From Bdellovibrionales bacterium (GTDB lineage: Bacteria > Bdellovibrionota > Bdellovibrionia > Bdellovibrionales > Bdellovibrionaceae), in the NCBI GenBank assembly GCA_018266295.1, contig JAFEAQ010000006.1:248001-312000 (forward strand): 64,000 nt of DNA. Direction: 5' to 3'. Below the pieces are notes generated by a model. It was not told the origin of the DNA. It saw nothing but the letters and a program-made list of their open reading frames with translations, and searched no databases. This document shows positions 24,626 through 33,781 of this stretch, one piece after another. Numbering within the stretch: position 1 is the stretch's first letter; every line of letters starts with the position of its first letter. The position numbers were made by a program, and so were the translations under genes.

Positions 24626-27438
24626 TGAAATTGAATTCCCTTTTGTTAAAGCTCTTCCTTGCAGCTCAAATCAGTGCAAGTGCCGCCTTTGCGGCTGAGA
24701 TTACAAAGCACAGCCTGAATATTTCAACTCTGCCGCCGGAGGTTCAAAAGGAACTTCTGCGCCTCTTCCCGCAGATTGGAACGAAGCAAGTCACGCTTGA
24801 AAACGTCGATGATATCATCCGCTATTTGCAACAGCGCCCGGAGTTTGACCTTGTTCAGGTCGAAGACACCGGTGGCGGCCAGTTTAAAGTAAATACCCAG
24901 CGCTCAACCCGTGTCAGAGCGATAAAATTTGAAGGCCTTCGTGCGATTGGCGAATCCGAAGCGAAGCAGATTTTCGGCATTAGCCCGAATGACGTTCTGA
25001 ACCAGGACCAGCTCGAAGCCGGTGGTCGCAAGCTCGTTCAGCAGTACAATCAAAATGGCTATCGCAATGCCTCGATCGACGTGGAAATCCCGCCAGACGG
25101 CAAAGGCGATGTTCAGCTCGTAGTGAAAATCAAAGAGGGCGTTCAAACGCTGATCGGTGGCTTTACATTCAACTCAGCCAATACCGAACTCAATAAAGCG
25201 CTTGAAGGCAAATTGTCGCGCGAAAAGGGCTATGCCCTCACCGATTCGCAGATCGCTGAAGTTCTGACGAAAACGCGCGAGTACCTCAATAGCAAATACT
25301 ATGTGCGGACAGAGATCAAAGGCCCTGAAATTTCGTTCAATGCCGATGAATCCCGTGCGCAGCTGACTTTCCGCTTGGAAAAAGTCGATGCTTATCAGAT
25401 CGAATACCTCGGAAATCGCGAAATTTCTTCGTCGACGCTCAATAACTCACTGGATCTCGGCAATTTCTACTCTGCGAACCCGAATATCGGTTCTGAGCTG
25501 ACCGCTAAGATCAAGAACTTGTACTTGTCCCGCGGCTTTGCCCGTATCGAAGTCCAGAGCGAGGACATCGAAGGCCGCCGGCCTTTCACTCGTAAGATCA
25601 CGTTTAATATCGAAGAAGGCCCGAAAGTTAAAATCAGTAAGTTTGATTTCTCTGGCAGTATTTCGCGCTCGCCAGAATACTATGCCCGCCTGCTAAAAAA
25701 GCTTTCTTCCGATTTGATCCAAAAAGATTACTACAACAAAGTGGAGCTCGATCAGGGTTTTGAAGCCCTCCGTGTTGAGTTGCAGAACCAGGGTTACCTG
25801 CTTGCGAAAATCAACTCGACTCGCACGCAGTACAACAAGGAAAAGAATCAGGTCTCTGTCTATGTGAATTTGGACGAGGGCCCGCTCACGCAGATCGAAG
25901 GCATTCAGTTTATCGGTAACGACACCGTGCCGGCAGCGGCTTTACTCAAAGCGGTCGACCTCGAAGACCATCAGCCGCTCCATCTGACAGAGCTTGAAAG
26001 AGCGATTCAGAACATCAAGACATACTATCAGGAAAAAGGTTATATCGACATGGTTCTTCTGAATGAAAAAGAAGACCTTGTGACCTATAACGACAACAAC
26101 ACCCAGGCCAAACTGACTTTCAAAATCTATGAGGGCCCTCAGGTGCGTGTGGCCACGATTGTTCTGGATGGCAACTCGTTCACGAAAGACTACGTCCTCT
26201 TGAAAGAAATCGACCTGCAACCGGGCGATACAGTGACTCCGTCAAAACTGGATGAAGCCATCGCGAAACTCCAGCGCACCGGTCACTTCAACACCGTCGA
26301 AGTAAAAACTCTCGAGGAAAAAACCAGCGTCGCCAACCGTACGCTGGTGATTAAAGTCACAGAACGCGATCCAGGGGTGTTTACTCTGGGTGCGGGTGCA
26401 ACGAGTGACTTGGGCCTGACACTTCGTGGTTATACAGGGATTGCTTACAACAATATCGGCGGAACTGGGCGCGGGGTTTCCCTCCGCGTGGAAGGTAACT
26501 ACAACGTCAATGAGATCAAATACCTCGAATCCAAGATCACGCTGGGATATCTTGAGCCTTATTTGCTCGATACGAAGTTCCGTGGTCGCGTGAACCTCAC
26601 ACGTTCAAGCCAGTTGACGGATTACAATGCCAAGAAAATCTCTGACGTCAATCAGACCACATGGTCGATTGAGCGCGACATTACTTCGCACATCACTGCG
26701 ATCTACGAAGTATGGAATGGCGCTCACTTACAAGATCACTTCTTAGATAACAATGCTCAGCCGATCATTCAGGATATCGCAACGACCGGCCCGCGCATTG
26801 ATATCGATTACCGCGACAATCCGTTCAACCCGACTCGCGGCAACTTCACAACCCTTGCTTACGAATACTCTTCGCCAGAGATTGGTAGCTCTCGAGAGCC
26901 CGGCGAAATCAAATTCCAACGTGCGACAGGCGCGTTTACTCAGTATCTGCGTGTTCCTTATTTTAAAGATAACTTTATGGTCTGGGCGAACTCCATGCGC
27001 GGCGGTTATCTCGAAAACCTCAGTAAAGGCACGGGCGCTGCTGACGGTGTTCCTTACGATAAAAAAGGGTTCTACTTGGGCGGTAGCACGACGATCCGCG
27101 GTTTCAACGGAACAAGCCAGTACTTCCCGACTTACACGCAATTGGGTCTCGCTAAAGACACAGACACGTACTACCTCAAAGGTATTGCGACGATGTATCT
27201 CATCAAATCTGAACTTCGCTTCCCGATCGCCGGCAACTTGGGCGGCGCGATTTTCTACGATGGTGGTGCGGTTCATATTCAAAATCAGGATTTAGGCGAT
27301 GAGTACCGCGACTCCGCGGGCTTTGGCTTCCACTACAATACACCGGTGGGACCCGTGAACCTCGAAATCGCCTGGAAGCTCGACGCCAAACCGGGAGAAG
27401 ACCCTTGGGCATTCCACATGTCGATCGGAAGCTTCTAA
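24625..27438 (+). CDS. Omp85-family outer-membrane assembly protein (TamA-like, many POTRAs)
   Basis: A 937-residue outer-membrane protein with a signal peptide (residues 1-23). Residues about 95-580 contain six POTRA-like modules, each ending in a short glycine- or aspartate-rich turn (VKIKEG, RLEKVD, NIEEGP, NLDEGP, KIYEGP, KVTERD). A seventh partial one lies at the N-terminus. The 16-stranded barrel follows, with the lid motif IRGF (GGSTTIRGF) and the C-terminal aromatic residue F937. The start is GTG at 24625, sharing one base with the tamB stop (TAGTG), with AGGGAG upstream. Context points to a TamA role; length and POTRA count exceed TamA (3) and BamA (5), so naming is left open. Confidence 0.88.
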   Translation: MKLNSLLLKLFLAAQISASAAFAAEITKHSLNISTLPPEVQKELLRLFPQIGTKQVTLENVDDIIRYLQQRPEFDLVQVEDTGGGQFKVNTQRSTRVRAIKFEGLRAIGESEAKQIFGISPNDVLNQDQLEAGGRKLVQQYNQNGYRNASIDVEIPPDGKGDVQLVVKIKEGVQTLIGGFTFNSANTELNKALEGKLSREKGYALTDSQIAEVLTKTREYLNSKYYVRTEIKGPEISFNADESRAQLTFRLEKVDAYQIEYLGNREISSSTLNNSLDLGNFYSANPNIGSELTAKIKNLYLSRGFARIEVQSEDIEGRRPFTRKITFNIEEGPKVKISKFDFSGSISRSPEYYARLLKKLSSDLIQKDYYNKVELDQGFEALRVELQNQGYLLAKINSTRTQYNKEKNQVSVYVNLDEGPLTQIEGIQFIGNDTVPAAALLKAVDLEDHQPLHLTELERAIQNIKTYYQEKGYIDMVLLNEKEDLVTYNDNNTQAKLTFKIYEGPQVRVATIVLDGNSFTKDYVLLKEIDLQPGDTVTPSKLDEAIAKLQRTGHFNTVEVKTLEEKTSVANRTLVIKVTERDPGVFTLGAGATSDLGLTLRGYTGIAYNNIGGTGRGVSLRVEGNYNVNEIKYLESKITLGYLEPYLLDTKFRGRVNLTRSSQLTDYNAKKISDVNQTTWSIERDITSHITAIYEVWNGAHLQDHFLDNNAQPIIQDIATTGPRIDIDYRDNPFNPTRGNFTTLAYEYSSPEIGSSREPGEIKFQRATGAFTQYLRVPYFKDNFMVWANSMRGGYLENLSKGTGAADGVPYDKKGFYLGGSTTIRGFNGTSQYFPTYTQLGLAKDTDTYYLKGIATMYLIKSELRFPIAGNLGGAIFYDGGAVHIQNQDLGDEYRDSAGFGFHYNTPVGPVNLEIAWKLDAKPGEDPWAFHMSIGSF

Positions 27439-28142
27439 TGAGAACCCTCCGTCTTCTGCTGCTACTAACGCTAACAACGGGAGTTGCAAAAGCAGAGGAG
27501 ATTCTAAAACTCACCGCTCAACCCATTCCTTTTTTTATCGAATCCGAAGAACGCGGCACGTTTATCGACCTCACCAAAGAGATCGCCACAAAGCTTGGCG
27601 TGAAAGTCTCTGTCGAAGTTTACCCTAACGTGCGAGCCATCGATATTTTCCGCAAAGGGCGGAGCCTCGCCTTCCTGCCCGGCAGCCACCCTAAGCTCGA
27701 CAAGCATGACTACTTTGAAACCGAGCCGATTTTTTATAAGAAGATCTTCATCTACAGTAAGTCGCCTGAAAGTTTTTCCAGCCTGAAGGATTTAGCCCAC
27801 AAGCGTATCGGCGTGACCATGGGTTATACCTACCCACCTGACCTGGCTAAAGTCACAGGTGTTGAAATCCAAGAAGCCGCCAACGACGAAGGCAACCTCC
27901 GTAAACTCCATGCCGGACGCATCGACGCCTTTTTGGGCGAAGAAGTCAGTGTTAACGATGGGATCGAGAGCCTCGGTTTTAAAGAGATTGGCTATAAAAA
28001 GGAAAAGTTCCTAACAAAAGAGCCTATTTTTTATGCATTCCAAAAGTCTCCTGAAGGCGAGCGCTGGTTCCAAAAGTTCAACGAAACCATCCGCCTGATG
28101 AAAAAAGCCGGCACCCTCGACAAAATCGTGCTCAAAAAATAA
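27438..28142 (+). CDS. Periplasmic binding protein, family 3 type, in the tam operon
   Basis: A 234-residue exported protein with a signal peptide (MRTLRLLLLLTLTTGVAKA). It has the type II binding-protein shape: FIDLTKEIATKLG, LKDLAHKRIGVTMGYTYPP, and a C-terminal FQKFNETIRLMKKAGTLDKI. It shares the family, but not close identity, with the orphan binding protein at 11745. The ATG at 27438 shares one base with the Omp85 stop (TAATG). No transporter genes are adjacent, so its ligand and role within an outer-membrane assembly operon are unknown. Confidence 0.82.
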   Translation: MRTLRLLLLLTLTTGVAKAEEILKLTAQPIPFFIESEERGTFIDLTKEIATKLGVKVSVEVYPNVRAIDIFRKGRSLAFLPGSHPKLDKHDYFETEPIFYKKIFIYSKSPESFSSLKDLAHKRIGVTMGYTYPPDLAKVTGVEIQEAANDEGNLRKLHAGRIDAFLGEEVSVNDGIESLGFKEIGYKKEKFLTKEPIFYAFQKSPEGERWFQKFNETIRLMKKAGTLDKIVLKK

Positions 28143-28158
28143 CGCAACAAGTTGCCGG

Positions 28159-28182
28159 ACCGAGAGGCCCCTTTCGGTTTCT
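28159..28182 (+). terminator. Possible weak terminator after the tam operon
   Basis: ACCGA and TCGGT (28159-28163 and 28174-28178) with an inner AGG/CCT pair form a GC-rich hairpin, followed by a T-rich but interrupted tract. Confidence 0.35.
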
Positions 28183-28190
28183 GTGACTTC

Positions 28191-28219
28191 TTGACTAAAC
28201 CCGTCAGTTTTCGTACCTC
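28191..28219 (+). promoter_or_regulatory. Possible promoter of hppA
   Basis: TTGACT (28191-28196), a 17-base spacer and a poor -10 TACCTC (28214-28219). The -35 and spacing match other genes in this window, but the -10 agrees with consensus only at its first two bases. Confidence 0.35.
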
Positions 28220-28265
28220 TAGTCGTTCCGAAAATCTAAAACGTTCAACGACGGAGTTTTTTAAA

Positions 28266-30326
28266 ATGACAAGTGATTCTTTGCTGTTAGTTCCGGCGAT
28301 CGCTGGGGCTGTAGGTCTTGTTGTTGCTCTGGTGCTGTACTTCCGCGTGAAGTCTCAACCAACTGGCAACGAAACAATGAACCGTATCGCTCAATATATT
28401 CGTGAAGGCGCGATGGCGTTCTTGGTTCGCGAATACAAGGTTCTTGCTGTGTATGCAGTAGTTGTTGCTGCGGCTTTGGGTGTGGCTTTGGGCCCTATCT
28501 CTGCTGTGAGTTTCATCCTCGGCGCATTCTTGAGCTTGCTTGCTGGCTTCTTCGGTATGAAAGCAGCAACTTATGCAAACGTTCGCACAACTCAAGCGGC
28601 TTCAACGGGTTCAAAAGCAAAAGCATTGCTTGTGGCTCTTGATGGTGGCGCGGTGATGGGTCTTTCTGTTGCAGGTCTTGGCCTTTTGGGCTTGGGCGTT
28701 TTGTACCAAATCTACAAAGGCACTCCTGAAGTTGGCACAGTTCTCCACTCATTCGCAGTGGGCGCTTCTTCGATCGCATTGTTCGCACGTATCGGTGGCG
28801 GTATCTATACTAAAGCTGCTGACGTTGGTGCCGACATCGCTGGTAAAGTGATCGAAAACATTCCTGAAGATGACCCTCGCAACCCAGGCGTTGTTGCTGA
28901 TAACGTTGGTGACAACGTCGGTGACGTTGCCGGTATGGGTGCGGATATTTACGAATCAATGGTTGCTGCGATTGTTGCCGCGATGGCGATTGCTTTGACA
29001 GCTCCTGCTGAGGTTTTGTCTGCTCTTTCTTCAAACGCCGAAGTGGTAAAATCTTCTGCGATCTTCTTGCCATTGGGTCTTTCGGCTCTTGGTATGATCA
29101 TCTCTATCATCGTTATCTTCGCGACTCGCTTGTTCAGCAACGCTTCTCCAGCGGCTGTTTTGCGTAACGCTTTGATCATCCCACCTATCTTGCTCACAAT
29201 CGCATCTTACATCTTGATGCCGATGTTTGACTTGAACCAAGGCGTGACAGTGGCGTTGGCAGCGGGTGCGATCGGTGGTGGTTTGATCGGTTTGATCACT
29301 GAGTACTACACGGCAGCTCGTCCTATCAGACTTGTCGCTGAAGCATCTTTGACAGGTGCTGGTACAAACGTTATCCGCGGTTTGGCTGTGGGTATGGAGT
29401 CTGTTGCTATTCCTATGATCATCGTTGTGATCGCGGCGTTCATCGCGGACCACGCTTTGGGTCTTTACGGTATTGCTTTGGCGGCAGTGGGTATGCTCGC
29501 AGGTACTGCAGTTGTAATGACTGTGGATGCTTACGGCCCTATCGCTGACAACGCTGGCGGTATCTCTGAAATGTCTGGCTTGGGTAAAGACGTTCGTGAC
29601 ATCACTGACGAATTGGATGCTGTAGGTAACACAACAGCAGCTATCGGTAAGGGTTTCGCGATCGGTTCTGCAATCTTGACGGTTGTAGCTCTTTTCTCTG
29701 CTTTCAATATGGAAGTAAATCACGCACGTAGCTTGGCAAATTTGGGTAAGATTAACCTCGATTTGACTTCTTCTGGCGTTTTGATCGGTATCTTGATCGG
29801 CTCCATCCTTCCTTGGTTGGTGGGCGCGACAACAATGACTGCAGTAGGTAAAGCTGCTCAGAAGATCGTTGTTGAAATCGGTCGTCAGTTCAAAGAAATT
29901 CCGGGCCTTCTTCAAGGTAAAGCAGATCCTCAACCTGCAGCTATCGTAGATATCGCTACGAAAGCGGCATTGTTTGAGATGATCGTTCCGGGCATGATCG
30001 CGGTTTTGGCTCCAGTAGTTGTTGGCTTCTTGCTTGGCCCTACGGCTTTGGCGGGTATGCTCGCAGGTGCTTTGGCAGTGGGTGCGACAAGCTCCCTCTT
30101 CATGGCCAACGCTGGAGGCGCTTGGGATAACGCTAAGAAATACATCGAAAAAGGCAAATTGGCTGGTCACAAAAAAGGTTCTGATGCCCACAAGTCGGCC
30201 GTAGTTGGTGACACTGTTGGTGACCCGTTCAAAGATACTTCTGGTCCGGGCGTAGCGATCCTCATCAAGGTGATGAGCGTCGTTTCTCTCTTGATCGCTG
30301 GTTTGGTTGCTACTATCGGCGGGTAG
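28266..30326 (+). CDS. hppA: Membrane-bound ion-pumping pyrophosphatase, K+-dependent type
   Basis: A 686-residue integral membrane enzyme with about 16 membrane helices that couples pyrophosphate hydrolysis to H+ or Na+ export. Catalytic motifs are [19 protein letters not shown], and the C-terminal [13 protein letters not shown]. The K+-dependence segment reads [10 protein letters not shown], with alanine where K+-independent enzymes carry lysine. The pumped ion cannot be fixed from sequence reading alone. GGAG at 28253 sets the ATG at 28266. Codon usage is noticeably uniform, with favoured codons, suggesting high expression. A strong terminator follows. Confidence 0.95.
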   Translation: MTSDSLLLVPAIAGAVGLVVALVLYFRVKSQPTGNETMNRIAQYIREGAMAFLVREYKVLAVYAVVVAAALGVALGPISAVSFILGAFLSLLAGFFGMKAATYANVRTTQAASTGSKAKALLVALDGGAVMGLSVAGLGLLGLGVLYQIYKGTPEVGTVLHSFAVGASSIALFARIGGGIYTKAADVGADIAGKVIENIPEDDPRNPGVVADNVGDNVGDVAGMGADIYESMVAAIVAAMAIALTAPAEVLSALSSNAEVVKSSAIFLPLGLSALGMIISIIVIFATRLFSNASPAAVLRNALIIPPILLTIASYILMPMFDLNQGVTVALAAGAIGGGLIGLITEYYTAARPIRLVAEASLTGAGTNVIRGLAVGMESVAIPMIIVVIAAFIADHALGLYGIALAAVGMLAGTAVVMTVDAYGPIADNAGGISEMSGLGKDVRDITDELDAVGNTTAAIGKGFAIGSAILTVVALFSAFNMEVNHARSLANLGKINLDLTSSGVLIGILIGSILPWLVGATTMTAVGKAAQKIVVEIGRQFKEIPGLLQGKADPQPAAIVDIATKAALFEMIVPGMIAVLAPVVVGFLLGPTALAGMLAGALAVGATSSLFMANAGGAWDNAKKYIEKGKLAGHKKGSDAHKSAVVGDTVGDPFKDTSGPGVAILIKVMSVVSLLIAGLVATIGG

Positions 30327-30394
30327 TCGGCCCTGCGGCCGGCAGCGCGGAGCCCTGGAGGGGCGTAGCTGAAGCAGCACCAAAACTATGTAAC

Positions 30395-30430
30395 AAACAA
30401 AAACCCTGCAGAAATGCGGGGTTTTTTGTT
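30395..30430 (+). terminator. Intrinsic terminator after hppA
   Basis: A long stem AACAAAAACCCTGCA/TGCGGGGTTTTTTGTT with a GAAA loop and a T-rich 3' arm ends 11 bases before the next start codon. Confidence 0.85.
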
Positions 30431-30441
30431 ATAAGGTCCCC

Positions 30442-31302
30442 ATGATTTTAGCTTTCCTCATCGCATTTTTAATGAACGGTCACGCGGAACCGACGGACGC
30501 TTACATCCAGCAAAACGCGGTGAAGTTCGCAAATCTCGAAATTCCCAAACAGCTCCTTAAAAATCTCGAAGGCAAAGAGTTGCTTCTTCTTGGTGAACAA
30601 CACGGCACGAACGAATTTCCTGCATACGCGGGTTCCATCGTCGAGGCCCTGTCAAAAACCCAACCGGTCGCTCTCGGTGTCGAGTTCCCAAAAGATCTTC
30701 AGCCGGTGATCGATCAGTTCCTCGCCACGGGCGATGAAAATTTACTTCGCGCCACTCGCTTCTTTCAAGACGCCAACTTTCACTCAGGCCGTGGCAGTAT
30801 TGCGATGGTGGAGTTACTCAAAAAAATGCGCAGCCTCCACCTCTCCGTCTTCTGCTTCGACATTCCTGAAGGCTCGCCTTATGCCACTCGCGATACTGAT
30901 ATGGCAGCCAATGTTCTGGAATACATGAACGCTCACCCCGGCACATTAGTGGTCACATACTCAGGCAATGTGCACGCCCGCCTCGTGAACGGCTTTCCGG
31001 GCGCACCTAACAACATCAATATGGGCGCAGAGATTTTGCGCTTAGCTGCGGGGAAATTGACACTGACAAATACGGCGAATCTCAATTTCGTTGCAAGCCA
31101 AGGCGACATCTGGAACTGCATGCGCGATTCAAATTCAAACTTGGGATTTACCTGCGATAAAAGAAATCTCGGCCCAAGCTTTGGGCCTTATGCGCGCGCC
31201 ACGAAGTGGGATCGATACTACCTCAAAGAGCACGACCTGAACGATGGCTATGCTCACACCGTGTTTATCCGCACAATCTCAGCCTCACTCCCGTTCCCAT
31301 AA
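30442..31302 (+). CDS. ChaN-like (haem-binding/EreA-like fold) secreted protein
   Basis: A 286-residue protein with a short N-terminal hydrophobic segment (MILAFLIAFLMNGHAEP) that probably directs export. The motif LLLLGEQHGTNEFPA (50-64) followed by ALGVEFPKDLQPVIDQFL is typical of the ChaN/erythromycin-esterase-like superfamily, whose members include haem-binding lipoproteins and TIKI-type proteases. The C-terminal part has two cysteines (WNCMRD, FTCDKR) that may pair. Iron or haem handling is a family-based guess. There is no lipobox, unlike classic ChaN. The gene stands alone after the hppA terminator. Confidence 0.65.
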   Translation: MILAFLIAFLMNGHAEPTDAYIQQNAVKFANLEIPKQLLKNLEGKELLLLGEQHGTNEFPAYAGSIVEALSKTQPVALGVEFPKDLQPVIDQFLATGDENLLRATRFFQDANFHSGRGSIAMVELLKKMRSLHLSVFCFDIPEGSPYATRDTDMAANVLEYMNAHPGTLVVTYSGNVHARLVNGFPGAPNNINMGAEILRLAAGKLTLTNTANLNFVASQGDIWNCMRDSNSNLGFTCDKRNLGPSFGPYARATKWDRYYLKEHDLNDGYAHTVFIRTISASLPFP

Positions 31303-31376
31303 GGGAACGAAGACAGAAAGACTGAAGTTAGACTCGAAGTTCTTTTAGCAGAATCAGCACGGCGCTAAACTAAGCC

Positions 31377-32108
31377 ATGATTAATAGAATGTGCCTGCTG
31401 ACCTGCTTGTTGTTTTGCATGCAAGCTTTCTCTGCAACGATACCCTTTGCGTTTTGGAAAGCCACTCCGAATGGCAGCTGCCCCGGAGGAGGATTTCTCT
31501 ATAGTGGCTCTTGCTATTACCTAGGAGCCGCGGGTGATTCTTGCATCACAACTTGTGCCGGCCTTGGTGGATGTCTCTTAGACCCGACAAAAATAGTTGG
31601 ACTCGATCCGGTAAAATGCTCATCACTTTTGACCAGCCTTGGAAAGAGTCCCGGGAGTTCCGTCAGCGGATTTAGCAATTACTTCTATGCCTGTTCTATC
31701 AACGGCACAACCTACACCTATGAATACATCACAGTGACCTGTGATGCCAGTAGCGCAAGCCAACAGCGCGTTTGTGCCTGCGGCAGTGGCGGTCTCACCC
31801 AAGCAGGTGCGAATACGGTTGATGGCTATAACTACCGATTGGGGACTTCAGGAGCCAGTTGCGACACCACGTGTGCTTCCTATGGCGGCTGTGTTGCCGC
31901 CGGAGTCACGAATGCAAATACCAGCGCTTCCAAATGTACACAAATGTTGACTGCCTTAGGTGTTTCAACAACGGGAACTTCTTCAGGGACCTCGACGGCG
32001 GGTTGCGGTTTTCAACCCACCGGATATCGCTATCGTGGTTCGGGTGTCGCAGATTGTTCTGGGGCGGTCGCAGGCGTGCAGCGAGTCTGCGCTTGCACAA
32101 ACCCATAA
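31377..32108 (+). CDS. Cysteine-rich secreted protein with two repeated domains
   Basis: A 243-residue secreted protein with a signal peptide (about residues 1-20, ending AFSA). The mature part is an internal duplication. Each copy of about 90 residues has the order Y-x-LG..G-x-SC-x-TTCA..GGC, then KC-(S/T)-x-(L/M)-LT-(S/A)-LG, a further cysteine, and a closing QRVCAC. Roughly 16 cysteines, evenly matched between the copies, suggest a disulfide-stabilised extracellular domain. No family name is recognised; similar small cysteine repeats occur in predatory deltaproteobacteria-like secretomes (inference). The start may be ATG 31377 or 31389. Confidence 0.75.
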   Translation: MINRMCLLTCLLFCMQAFSATIPFAFWKATPNGSCPGGGFLYSGSCYYLGAAGDSCITTCAGLGGCLLDPTKIVGLDPVKCSSLLTSLGKSPGSSVSGFSNYFYACSINGTTYTYEYITVTCDASSASQQRVCACGSGGLTQAGANTVDGYNYRLGTSGASCDTTCASYGGCVAAGVTNANTSASKCTQMLTALGVSTTGTSSGTSTAGCGFQPTGYRYRGSGVADCSGAVAGVQRVCACTNP

Positions 32109-32110
32109 AA

Positions 32111-32137
32111 AAAAGCGCTGGGTTTGAACCAGCGCCT
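32111..32137 (-). terminator. Intrinsic terminator of the 32164 gene
   Basis: On the minus strand the stem GCGCTGG/CCAGCGC (7 bp, seven-base loop) is followed by eight Ts. It lies between two convergent stop codons and also gives a hairpin, but no T-run, on the plus strand. Confidence 0.85.
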
Positions 32138-32163
32138 GCATTGAAATCCATTTCGTTATGCAA

Positions 32164-33021
32164 CTATTTTACTTTTTCCAATTCGATGTTGCGATTGTCT
32201 TTCAAAAAGCTTGAATCGATTTTGCCCACAATCGTTTTTTCGTACAAAGGTTTGCGGTCGTATTTCTCTGTTGAATAGAGGGTCACATTCAAGCTGATTG
32301 TCGCATCAGCAGGGTTGCCGATGAAAGCAAAGTTGCCGCCTTTGATTTCAACCGAACGAGCATTTAACAAGTTTTGGTCCACAGTGCCGTTGCCATTTTG
32401 ACGATTGTAGATGCTCATGATGTTGTTGCCGAATTGATTTGAAAGAAGTGGGTTTTGCAAACCTCTATTTTCAGATTTTACATTCACAGTGATAACCAGG
32501 TCCGCATTCGGTAAACGAGACAACTCGCCACCCAAAACTGTTTTACGATCCGCCGTGATATTCAATGCCGCTCCCTCAAGACGGCCGATGTAAATCACGT
32601 CGCGGAAGTTTTCCAAAGCACGGAAGGCCTCTTCATTGTAGGCAGATAATGTAAAGAAGTACTCTTGATCCTGTGGAGTTTGATTTTTCGGGTGAACTGA
32701 CACGCTCACACGGTAGTTGCCAGTTTTACGGCCGTGAAGACCCGACACTTTCTCAAGCGCCGGCAAACGGATCGTGCCATCCGCTGATACAGGAACAGTC
32801 AGGTTCACAGAGCCACAGTATTTGGATTCAGGAAAGATGATACCACTGCGGTACTGGCAAAGCGCACTGTATGTTGCCTCAAGGTTTTCAAGTTGAATGT
32901 TTGAGCTCAAAGAACGGATCTGAATTGTTGCCGGCTGGACAAGGACGTCCCCGGCAACAGCCATTTGAGAAAAAAGAGCCGCAATCATGGCTACAGAAAT
33001 TTTTAAGAATGTGTTTTTCAC
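32164..33021 (-). CDS. Periplasmic protein of unknown function
   Basis: A 285-residue exported protein with a signal peptide (MKNTFLKISVAMIAALFSQMAVA). The body alternates short strands and turns, consistent with beta-sandwich domains; one cysteine pair (ALCQYR, KYCGSV) may form a disulfide. No family is recognised. Strong, regular codon usage and a good terminator suggest a well-expressed gene. It is divergent from the TetR-type regulator 142 bases away, which makes it a candidate target of that regulator. Confidence 0.75.
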   Translation of the reverse strand: MKNTFLKISVAMIAALFSQMAVAGDVLVQPATIQIRSLSSNIQLENLEATYSALCQYRSGIIFPESKYCGSVNLTVPVSADGTIRLPALEKVSGLHGRKTGNYRVSVSVHPKNQTPQDQEYFFTLSAYNEEAFRALENFRDVIYIGRLEGAALNITADRKTVLGGELSRLPNADLVITVNVKSENRGLQNPLLSNQFGNNIMSIYNRQNGNGTVDQNLLNARSVEIKGGNFAFIGNPADATISLNVTLYSTEKYDRKPLYEKTIVGKIDSSFLKDNRNIELEKVK

Positions 33022-33127
33022 TGTGAATCTCCTTGCTAAAGTGGCGACAACTTAGCAAAGACTTTGCTGTTTTGGAGAAAAAGTTCAGACACAAATACAG
33101 GGTTTTTGTCTAAAACAGGTGCTTTTA

Positions 33128-33154
33128 TTGACAGATTTTCGCGATTTTTGTCAA
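33128..33154. promoter_or_regulatory. Candidate operator between the TetR gene and the 32164 gene
   Basis: An imperfect palindrome TTGACAGATTT-N5-ATTTTTGTCAA (8 of 11 matching pairs) lies just upstream of the TetR start. A second, shorter one (AGACACAAA and TTTTTGTCT) lies at about 33085-33113. TetR regulators typically bind such sites in divergent gaps. Confidence 0.4.
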
Positions 33155-33163
33155 AATAGATTC

Positions 33164-33682
33164 ATGCCTAAGTCGACACGCTCCAAAGAAGAAATCTATT
33201 TCATGGTCCTCAATGCCATTCTTAAAATGGAGATCGCAAAGGGCCATTTGAAGTGGACTCTGTCGGATATTTCCCGCGAATCGAAAGTCACTCGCTCGTT
33301 GATTTACTATTATTTCGGTAAAGAAAAGAAAGCCGTTCTCGCAACTGCCTATCAGTACCTGGTTGAGCGCTTTTACAGCCTGGACAAACCCAATCCATTG
33401 CCTCTCAGACAACGGCTTTCAAATATCCTCAAAGATCTTAAAGAAATGCCTTACCTGATTCTGCTCTTCTACTCAGCCAAAGGTGAAGACTCGGAATTTG
33501 GACGCATCATTCGCAAGAAAGAAACAGAGTTCCTCAAAGGGCTGCAAAAAGAATTTCCACATCTCTCAGAAACGCAGATTCTCGAAGTCTATCTGATGGA
33601 ACTAGGAGCCATGCTCTATCACCTGCCACCGACAAAAACCAAGGACCTCTTCGAACTTCACTTGGGACCGGTAAAAAAATAA
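33164..33682 (+). CDS. TetR-family transcriptional regulator
   Basis: A 172-residue regulator. The N-terminal helix-turn-helix is WTLSDISRESKVTRSLIYYYFG (about residues 30-51), the classic TetR DNA-binding pattern, followed by KEKKAVLATA. The C-terminal ligand domain is divergent, so the inducer cannot be named. The ATG at 33164 is chosen over longer starts because the N-terminus then matches family length. It is divergent from the periplasmic protein gene, with candidate operators between them; OsmC and an MFS exporter lie downstream on the same strand. Confidence 0.88.
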   Translation: MPKSTRSKEEIYFMVLNAILKMEIAKGHLKWTLSDISRESKVTRSLIYYYFGKEKKAVLATAYQYLVERFYSLDKPNPLPLRQRLSNILKDLKEMPYLILLFYSAKGEDSEFGRIIRKKETEFLKGLQKEFPHLSETQILEVYLMELGAMLYHLPPTKTKDLFELHLGPVKK

Positions 33683-33781
33683 TTTTCAGTCGATTTTTCC
33701 TATGTAAAATCACAAGCTCTTCGCAAAAGTCTTCACTCCTTCGCGAACCGCAGGACAGTATCAAGCAAAAGGAGATTTACT

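Noticed and set aside
26743-27295. About 180-residue frames on both strands within the Omp85 gene
   Set aside because: They are shadows of a gene with clear POTRA and barrel motifs; no ribosome sites.
29031-30383. 450-residue open frame antisense to hppA
   Set aside because: It mirrors the strong codon bias of hppA, is rich in Cys, His, Arg and Gln without domain sense, and has no ribosome site.
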